A stretch of DNA of 6,811 nucleotides, taken from Caryophanales bacterium (GTDB lineage Bacteria > Bacillota > Bacilli > Alicyclobacillales > SLC66). A program made the position numbers and the translations under genes. Location: the NCBI GenBank assembly GCA_027341705.1, contig DAIELO010000062.1, positions 1 to 6,811 on the forward strand, written 5' to 3'. The notes beneath the pieces are model-generated. The model was not told where the DNA came from. It worked only from the letters and a program-made list of their open reading frames with translations, and ran no database searches. The first letter of the stretch is position 1. The number at the start of each line of letters is the position of its first letter. Below are positions 1-3,579 of this stretch, piece by piece.

Positions 1-70
1 TAAAATCACTCACAGCCACCACATTGCCAGCATACTTCTTATACACACTAGACAGCTTTACTTCTGCCAA
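1..70 (-). CDS. ABC transporter ATP-binding protein, MsmX/UgpC type (5' end only)
   Basis: Only the first 23 codons are present; the gene runs off the low-coordinate edge. The translation begins MAEVKLSSVYKKYAGNVVAV and continues SDF, which matches the N-terminus of the ATPases that power carbohydrate ABC importers (MsmX, UgpC, MalK), with the usual pattern 'MAEl.le.vyK.Y.....av.dF'. In that family the protein is a cytoplasmic dimer that drives uptake of di- and oligosaccharides or glycerol-3-phosphate, often serving several permeases. The Walker A motif would lie just outside the window. I chose the TTG at 68-70 because it gives the family's normal N-terminus and has an AAAGGGG ribosome binding site 9 nt upstream. 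An in-frame ATG at 113-115 would add 15 untypical residues and has no ribosome binding site. The gene lies 132 nt downstream of the PucR-like regulator on the same strand. Family assignment is fairly safe; the substrate cannot be known. Confidence 0.8.
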   Translation of the reverse strand, partial: MAEVKLSSVYKKYAGNVVAVSDF

Positions 71-79
71 ATTGAAAAT

Positions 80-86
80 CCCCTTT
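80..86 (-). promoter_or_regulatory. Ribosome binding site fixing a TTG start
   Basis: On the minus strand AAAGGGG sits 9 nt before the TTG at 68-70. It is the only good Shine-Dalgarno match near the 5' end of the sugar ABC ATPase gene, so it decides between that TTG and the in-frame ATG at 113-115. Confidence 0.65.
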
Positions 87-119
87 CCGTCATCACAACG
101 ACGGTTACTCAACATGGTT

Positions 120-140
120 AGTATAGTCCCAGTGTACACT
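120..140 (-). promoter_or_regulatory. Possible -10 box with adjoining palindrome upstream of the ABC ATPase gene
   Basis: On the minus strand a TATACT hexamer (120-125) is a fair -10 match. A perfect 10-bp palindrome, AGTGTACACT (131-140), lies in what would be the -35/-10 spacer, a common place for an operator. No good -35 hexamer is found 16-18 nt upstream of the -10, so the promoter may be weak or activator-dependent. The protein that might bind the palindrome is unknown; the PucR-like regulator next door is a candidate by position only. Confidence 0.3.
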
Positions 141-164
141 TTTGCTCTATACGGCAACGTATAC

Positions 165-184
165 AAAGTTCGCATCTGAACTTT
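165..184. repeat. 7-bp inverted repeat in the intergenic region
   Basis: AAAGTTC (165-171) and GAACTTT (178-184) are perfect 7-bp arms around a 6-nt spacer, in the 132-nt gap between the PucR-like gene and the ABC ATPase gene. Neither strand has a T-run after the second arm, so it is not a canonical intrinsic terminator. An operator for the downstream gene or a transcript-end hairpin are both possible. The repeat is directly visible; the role is unknown. Confidence 0.5.
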
Positions 185-186
185 AG

Positions 187-202
187 GCACATCGACATGC
201 GC
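187..202 (-). other. Small hairpin immediately after the PucR-like stop codon
   Basis: Directly after the TGA, the minus strand reads GCGCAT-GTCG-ATGTGC, a 6-bp stem (one G-T pair) with a 4-nt loop. It is followed by CTAAAG rather than a T-run. It may protect the 3' end or act together with the neighbouring inverted repeat (165-184), but it does not qualify as a Rho-independent terminator. Confidence 0.3.
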
Positions 203-1225
203 TCATAGTCTTTTTAGCAACAAGGCGACCCACACCGTCACCGCATCGCGAAACATGCGAATGTCGTATCCAGTCAATTCTTTGATCCGTTCTATTCGAT
301 ACAATAAGCTATTGCGATGTAAATATAATTGACGTGCCGTCTCACTCATATTCAAATTGTTTTGAATAAACATCATCACCGTTTGTTCCAACTCAGTACC
401 AAGCGCGTTCAAAATACTAGGAGGCAAAATATGGTCTGTGTATGCCTGACGCAACTGGGATTTTGTTGTAAAGAGCAGCTCAAAAAAACCAATTCCTCGA
501 ACAGAATAAACAGGTTGCTCCACCTGAAATCGTTCTGCAGCCTGAAATATGTAGTGCATGCGTTTGACCATCCGTAAAAGTTCAGGAAAGCTGCGGATCG
601 ACTCACTGTAGATCGCCCTGACCTTGACAAACGATTCCGACATTAACCCATCTACCAGTGCCTCTGCTATTTCCAATCCTGAAAAAGCAGGCGCTTCCGT
701 AGACTTATGAAGACTGATAACGCCCACAATCATCGACGGTTCGACCACTATATGTACCACCAAATCCGTATCATCAGCGAGCGATTCAAAGTTTTTTGAC
801 ACTTCACCCACAATCTCGGCCGTCGAACGTTCATCGGGGCGAAGGCTGATCAAATACACCGGCCAGTTCCAAGGTACCAGTATGTTTTCCACTTCGTCTT
901 CAATACGAATGGCACTACCATATGGTTCAAGCGGTTCATGCAGCGCATCAGAGATTTTGCGTTCCCAATTTTGCCCTGACGATTCAGACATGGGAATCGC
1001 GCGTATTGCCATCTGCAATAAATATCTTTCCGCGCGCGACAAATGTTCTATTTGCCCTGCCATATAAAGTTGTTTTCCTGATAGTTCAGATGCCGCGTAC
1101 CAAATATACTCCCCATCCACATACCCCGCATGCAAATGTTCCAACGCCACACCGCGCAAACTCGCAGGAAGTTGTGTATAAATTTGCACACGTCCATCAA
1201 GCGCTTGAATTAGTTTTTGAAACAC
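203..1225 (-). CDS. PucR/CdaR-like helix-turn-helix transcription regulator
   Basis: This 340-residue protein is a probable cytoplasmic DNA-binding regulator. The C-terminal ~60 residues (about 280-340) carry the PucR-type helix-turn-helix: 'NLNMSETARQLYLHRNSLLY' followed by RIERIKELTG, the hallmark of the CdaR/PucR family (sugar-diacid, purine-catabolism and related regulators). Residues of about 115-250 resemble the degenerate GGDEF-like domain common in this family. The first ~110 residues are not recognised and could be a ligand-sensing part. The start is GTG at 1223-1225, with a strong AGGAGG 11 nt upstream; an overlapping ATG (1225-1227) is in a different frame and soon stops. It lies just beyond the right end of the IS607 element and upstream of a sugar-transport ATPase gene, which hints at carbohydrate control but does not prove it. 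No convincing promoter is visible between the transposon and this gene, so expression may depend on read-through. Effector and targets are unknown. Confidence 0.85.
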   Translation of the reverse strand: MFQKLIQALDGRVQIYTQLPASLRGVALEHLHAGYVDGEYIWYAASELSGKQLYMAGQIEHLSRAERYLLQMAIRAIPMSESSGQNWERKISDALHEPLEPYGSAIRIEDEVENILVPWNWPVYLISLRPDERSTAEIVGEVSKNFESLADDTDLVVHIVVEPSMIVGVISLHKSTEAPAFSGLEIAEALVDGLMSESFVKVRAIYSESIRSFPELLRMVKRMHYIFQAAERFQVEQPVYSVRGIGFFELLFTTKSQLRQAYTDHILPPSILNALGTELEQTVMMFIQNNLNMSETARQLYLHRNSLLYRIERIKELTGYDIRMFRDAVTVWVALLLKRL

Positions 1226-1236
1226 ATCCAGGCCAA

Positions 1237-1242
1237 CCTCCT
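1237..1242 (-). promoter_or_regulatory. AGGAGG ribosome binding site at the transposon junction
   Basis: On the minus strand AGGAGG lies 11 nt before the GTG start of the PucR-like gene and supports that start. The spacing is slightly long. Its AGGAG part is repeated at 3232-3236, on the other side of the IS607 element. The site therefore probably straddles the right junction and is rebuilt from transposon and flanking bases. Confidence 0.65.
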
Positions 1243-1400
1243 GCTATCAAGATAGTGCGCAAAAGTACGCACTTTCGTTTTCCTGCCCCGAACCCCTCTG
1301 TTAGCGATATTCGTATCTGACAAGCGTTACTTTCCCGCCATCGCCAGCGTGTCACTTACTCTCAACGATGGATCAGTCGTTACCGTCTGATTCGCCACGG
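1242..1400 (-). ncRNA. Predicted omega RNA (reRNA) guide for TnpB; 5' limit approximate
   Basis: TnpB nucleases use a guide RNA made from the 3' end of tnpB and the transposon right end, with the guide segment lying just outside the element. Here the minus strand from about 1400 to 1242 covers the last ~25 codons of tnpB and the non-coding right end. Visible structure includes a 5-bp stem AACGA/TCGTT (1377-1381 with 1364-1368) and a 6-bp stem AGTGCG/CGCACT with an 8-nt loop (1273-1254) close to the 3' end. If the junction is at 1240-1241, the guide would begin AGGTTGGCCTGGATGTGTTT, which is the ribosome binding site and start of the PucR-like gene. The RNA's existence is inferred from the family, and its 5' end and exact 3' end cannot be read from sequence alone. 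Confidence 0.5.
1244..1273. repeat. Right-end palindromes of the IS607 element
   Basis: Two inverted repeats touch each other in the right end: CTATC-AA-GATAG (1244-1255) and AGTGCG-N8-CGCACT (1254-1273). Read outward on the minus strand they give GTG...CAC then CACTATCTTGATA. The left end, read outward on the plus strand, similarly gives GTGTA...TACAC then CACTATTGAATA. The shared layout suggests recombinase binding sites. The larger repeat may also form the last hairpin of the guide RNA. An operator for the PucR-like gene is the main alternative. Confidence 0.5.
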
Positions 1401-2562
1401 GTAGCGCAGTTTCGGTTGCGAGCCGTTTTAAGTTTCGTGCTGCGTTCGTGTCGCGGTCATGGTGTGTTCCACATTGCGGACAATCCCACTCACGTGTCTT
1501 GAGTTCTAATTTCGGCAACTTGTAATCACACACCGAACAGGTCTTTGATGATGGGTAGAAACGATCTGCCAATACAATGGTGGTGTCGTACAATTTTGCC
1601 TTGTACTCGATCTGCCTGCGGAATTCGCCAAATCCCACATCAGACAATGCACGTGCCAACTTGTGATTTTTCGTCATTCCACTCACATTCAAGTCCTCAA
1701 TCCCGATGGCTTGGTTTTCGCTCATCAGTCTTGTCGTCGTCTTGTGTGTGAAATCGTTTCTGATGTTGGTAATTCGCATGTGTAACTTGGCAACTTTCAT
1801 GGTTGCCTTGCGACGATTGTTGGATTCAGGCAATCGTGTGCCTTTCGGTAGCTTGCCTGTGATCCCTGCTTGTTTCTTTGCAGCCTCCAGTTTACGACTG
1901 ACACGCCGTTGCCGGATTTTCAACCGCCGCAGTGCTGCCTTCAGGGGTTTTGGCGACTCAATCTCTTCTCCTGCAGACAGCACCACGGCGGTTTTGATGC
2001 CAAGATCTGCACCGTCGATGCGGTGTGCCTTCCGCTTGCGTGTTTCGTGTGGTGGTGCCACTTCGACTTGAATGGACACCAACCAACATTCAGCTTGACG
2101 CGATACGGTGGCACTCATGATTTTTCCGTCAAAGCGCAAGGATTCCGTCATGTGTACCCATCCGATTTTCGGTATCTTAATTCGCTTGCCATCAAGTTGG
2201 AACTTATCGTTGGCAATATAGAAAGAATCGCGAGCCTTTCCTTTCTTCTTGAACTGTGGCTTATGCGGCTTTTCGTGATTCTTTAAGTCAGCAAAATAGT
2301 CATTCACCGCCTTACTGAGATTGGCAAATGGCTGTGAATGAGCGTCACGATGAATGCCCTTCATCCATGGAAATTCTTCATACTTGATAGCATTGAATTG
2401 TTTTTTCAATGCAATTGGCGATGGTGCGTTTTTTTGTTCGTTCCCTTCTAACCATTGCGCCACTGCCCAATTCCATACGAATCTGGCGCATCCTACGGCC
2501 TGACGAAAATACGCTTCTTGCTCAGGTGTCGGATTCAGCTTGATTTTGTGCGCCAGATTCAT
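1327..2562 (-). CDS. tnpB: TnpB, RNA-guided RuvC nuclease of an IS607-family element
   Basis: This 411-residue protein, a usual TnpB length, is the Cas12-related nuclease of IS200/IS605 and IS607 elements. With an omega RNA it cuts DNA beside a short transposon-adjacent motif and so helps the element persist after excision. The N-terminus ('HKIKLNPTPEQEAYFRQAVG') is the OrfB-type helix-turn-helix region. The RuvC triad is complete: D186 in GADLGIK, E289 in GIEDLNV, and D371 (with D369) in HDRDTNAARN. The zinc ribbon is C342xxC345 and C361xxC364. The last ~30 residues after the RuvC-III motif are Ser/Thr-rich and probably constrained by the overlapping guide RNA. The start ATG (2560-2562) has GGAGG 6 nt upstream, inside tnpA, giving a 41-nt overlap and likely translational coupling. 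With all catalytic residues present it should be nuclease-competent rather than a dead repressor derivative. Confidence 0.95.
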   Translation of the reverse strand: MNLAHKIKLNPTPEQEAYFRQAVGCARFVWNWAVAQWLEGNEQKNAPSPIALKKQFNAIKYEEFPWMKGIHRDAHSQPFANLSKAVNDYFADLKNHEKPHKPQFKKKGKARDSFYIANDKFQLDGKRIKIPKIGWVHMTESLRFDGKIMSATVSRQAECWLVSIQVEVAPPHETRKRKAHRIDGADLGIKTAVVLSAGEEIESPKPLKAALRRLKIRQRRVSRKLEAAKKQAGITGKLPKGTRLPESNNRRKATMKVAKLHMRITNIRNDFTHKTTTRLMSENQAIGIEDLNVSGMTKNHKLARALSDVGFGEFRRQIEYKAKLYDTTIVLADRFYPSSKTCSVCDYKLPKLELKTREWDCPQCGTHHDRDTNAARNLKRLATETALPVANQTVTTDPSLRVSDTLAMAGK

Positions 2563-3184
2563 CTCTTACCTCCCCTTTCAACGCTTCATTGAGCTTTTTT
2601 CGGTAGTTCCTCAGACCGTAGAGTCGGCTAGAAAAACCATGCACAATCGTCATCAAATCTTGTACCATTTCTTGTTCAGGTGATAGGCGTTCCTGATTCA
2701 ACACGAACACTTCGCAACCATTCACTTTGGCGTAGTGTGCGAACCATTCGAATCCGAACCGTGTGAGCCGATCTTGATGGGCGATGATGAGTGTGCCGAC
2801 TTCACCACGACCAATCGCATCCATCAACGCGGTGAATTGCTTGCGTTCGAAGTTTAGCCCTCCACCAACTTCCTCCATGAATTCGACGTTGGCAAGCCCC
2901 TTGGCTACGCAGAATTCTTCAAGGATACGGCGTTGATTCTTCAAATCCGGCTTCTGTGCGGCACTGGATACGCGGCAGTAAGCGACCAACCGTTTCGACG
3001 TTTCTGCTGTACCATACTTGTGCATACCAAGGAATTCCTGGATTTGTTCTTCGGTATACCATCTGCGGTTCGTGTCGCTGCGCCCCGCGGGAATAAGCTT
3101 GCCTTCGCGATCCCAACGCTGCATCGTTTTGACGGTAACACCCAACATTTTTGAAGCTTGGGTAATGCTGATAATATTCTTCAT
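2522..3184 (-). CDS. tnpA: IS607-type TnpA, serine recombinase transposase
   Basis: This 220-residue protein is a small serine recombinase that excises and inserts IS607-family elements, with a DNA-binding domain at the N-terminus, reversed relative to classical resolvases. Residues ~5-55 form a MerR-like helix-turn-helix (SKMLGVTVKTMQRWDREGKL then a Y/F-rich wing). The catalytic domain starts near residue 65: 'RLVAYCRVSSAAQ' holds R71 and the nucleophile S73, and 'AHQDRLTRFGFEWF' holds D138, R139 and R142, matching the DRLxR motif of the resolvase family. The start ATG at 3182-3184 has no Shine-Dalgarno sequence; a TATAAT box ends 7 nt upstream, so the transcript is probably leaderless. The next ATG (codon 13) would cut into the helix-turn-helix. 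The stop lies 41 nt inside tnpB. The gene looks intact. Confidence 0.95.
   Translation of the reverse strand: MKNIISITQASKMLGVTVKTMQRWDREGKLIPAGRSDTNRRWYTEEQIQEFLGMHKYGTAETSKRLVAYCRVSSAAQKPDLKNQRRILEEFCVAKGLANVEFMEEVGGGLNFERKQFTALMDAIGRGEVGTLIIAHQDRLTRFGFEWFAHYAKVNGCEVFVLNQERLSPEQEMVQDLMTIVHGFSSRLYGLRNYRKKLNEALKGEVRDESGAQNQAESDT
2569..2573 (-). promoter_or_regulatory. tnpB ribosome binding site inside tnpA
   Basis: On the minus strand GGAGG (within GGGGAGGT) lies 6 nt before the tnpB ATG at 2560-2562, within the last codons of tnpA. This fixes the tnpB start and allows tnpB translation independent of, or coupled to, tnpA. Confidence 0.75.
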
Positions 3185-3219
3185 GTGTACTATTATACAC
3201 TATTGAATATCTATTTGAA
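3185..3219 (-). promoter_or_regulatory. tnpA promoter (leaderless) overlapped by a palindrome
   Basis: On the minus strand a perfect TATAAT -10 box (3192-3197) is preceded, after 16 nt, by TTCAAA (3214-3219), a 4/6 match to the -35 consensus. Transcription would begin about 3185, directly at the tnpA ATG, so the mRNA would be leaderless. The palindrome GTGTA-CTATTA-TACAC (3185-3200) covers the -10 box and start point. A protein bound there, most simply TnpA through its MerR-like domain, would block the promoter. The repression is an inference. Confidence 0.55.
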
Positions 3220-3234
3220 TACTAGAGTTAACTC
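3190..3234. repeat. Left-end phased repeats and GAGTTAACTC palindrome
   Basis: On the plus strand units beginning CTA follow one another every 10-11 bp: CTATTATACA (3190), CTATTGAATAT (3200), CTATTTGAATA (3211) and CTAGAGTTAA (3222). The middle two are near-identical. Spacing of one helical turn places each unit on the same DNA face, as expected for cooperative recombinase binding at a transposon end. A perfect 10-bp palindrome, GAGTTAACTC (3225-3234), abuts the proposed GG crossover at 3234-3235. The repeats are seen; the binding role is inferred. Confidence 0.5.
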
Positions 3235-3249
3235 CTTCATGTCTGTCAC

Positions 3250-3579
3250 TCAGGCAATCACATCACCATCTGCCGCAGGGCGCTCCGTTGTCAATACGAT
3301 GATGTCACCATTACTCCCCATCGCCCCAAGTACTAATACCTCAGAAACAAAACCGCCGATTCGCCTGGAAGGAAAGTTAACAACCGCAATCACTTGTTTT
3401 TGCAGTAAATCCTCCGGTTGATAAAGTTTTGTAATTTGCGCTGAGCTGCGTTTGATGCCTAAAGAACCAAAATCTATCTCCAATTGATACGATGGTTTTT
3501 TGGCAGTGGGATGCACATTTGCCGAAATCACTGTGCCCACCCGAATGTCTAGTTTTAAGAAATCGTCAATGGTAGCCAT
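3250..3579 (-). CDS. csaA: CsaA, tRNA-binding-fold (EMAP-II-like OB) chaperone-like protein
   Basis: The 109-residue product matches CsaA of Bacillus closely in length and sequence: '[17 protein letters not shown]' at the N-terminus, SSAQIT (45-50) and VVNFPSRR (66-73) are the conserved blocks of this single-OB-fold family, related to the C-terminal tRNA-binding domain of methionyl-tRNA synthetase. CsaA is known as a homodimeric cytoplasmic protein with chaperone and secretion-related activity in B. subtilis, and the fold binds tRNA. The start ATG (3577-3579) lies 25 nt inside the 3' end of uvrA, with AGGTG 5 nt upstream, so translation is probably coupled to uvrA. There is no visible separate promoter. 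The gene is complete and its stop is only 65 nt from tnpA; the proposed transposon junction begins about 15 nt after the stop, so the coding region was spared. Confidence 0.93.
   Translation of the reverse strand: MATIDDFLKLDIRVGTVISANVHPTAKKPSYQLEIDFGSLGIKRSSAQITKLYQPEDLLQKQVIAVVNFPSRRIGGFVSEVLVLGAMGSNGDIIVLTTERPAADGDVIA

Larger units (their letters stand above)
1241..3234 (-). mobile_element. IS607-family insertion sequence (tnpA serine recombinase + tnpB)
   Basis: A tnpA of the small serine-recombinase type overlaps a tnpB, the defining layout of IS607-family elements. The ends are inferred. The family has no long terminal inverted repeats, makes no target duplication and tends to recombine at a GG dinucleotide. 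On the minus strand AGGAG occurs at both candidate junctions (GG at 3234-3235 and at 1240-1241). Crossing over there gives a 1994-bp element, normal for the family, and an empty site GACATGAAGG|AGGTTGGCCT that restores a clean ribosome binding site for the PucR-like gene about 30 nt after csaA. A second GG at 1237-1238 would also work, so the right end is uncertain by a few bases. Both genes are full length with intact motifs, so the copy may be active. Confidence 0.75.

Noticed and set aside
165..202. Intrinsic terminator after the PucR-like gene
   Set aside because: Stem-loops exist but neither is GC-rich with a following T-run on the minus strand, so a Rho-independent terminator is not supported.
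1254..1273. AGTGCG-N8-CGCACT as an operator for the PucR-like gene
   Set aside because: Not excluded, but its position inside the inferred transposon right end and its similarity in layout to the left end make a recombinase site or guide-RNA hairpin more likely.
922..1320. Plus-strand open frame of 132 codons opposite the PucR-like gene start
   Set aside because: It is antisense to a gene with a clear family match, has low-complexity His/Pro-rich content, no ribosome binding site that I can see, and no recognisable domain.
1545..2286. Several plus-strand open frames opposite tnpB
   Set aside because: They are antisense shadows of a well-matched tnpB with all motifs in the minus frame; their translations show no domain.
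1327..2562. TnpB derivative repurposed as a nuclease-dead repressor
   Set aside because: D186, E289, D371 and the four zinc cysteines are all present and an intact tnpA partner is adjacent, which points to an ordinary active TnpB.
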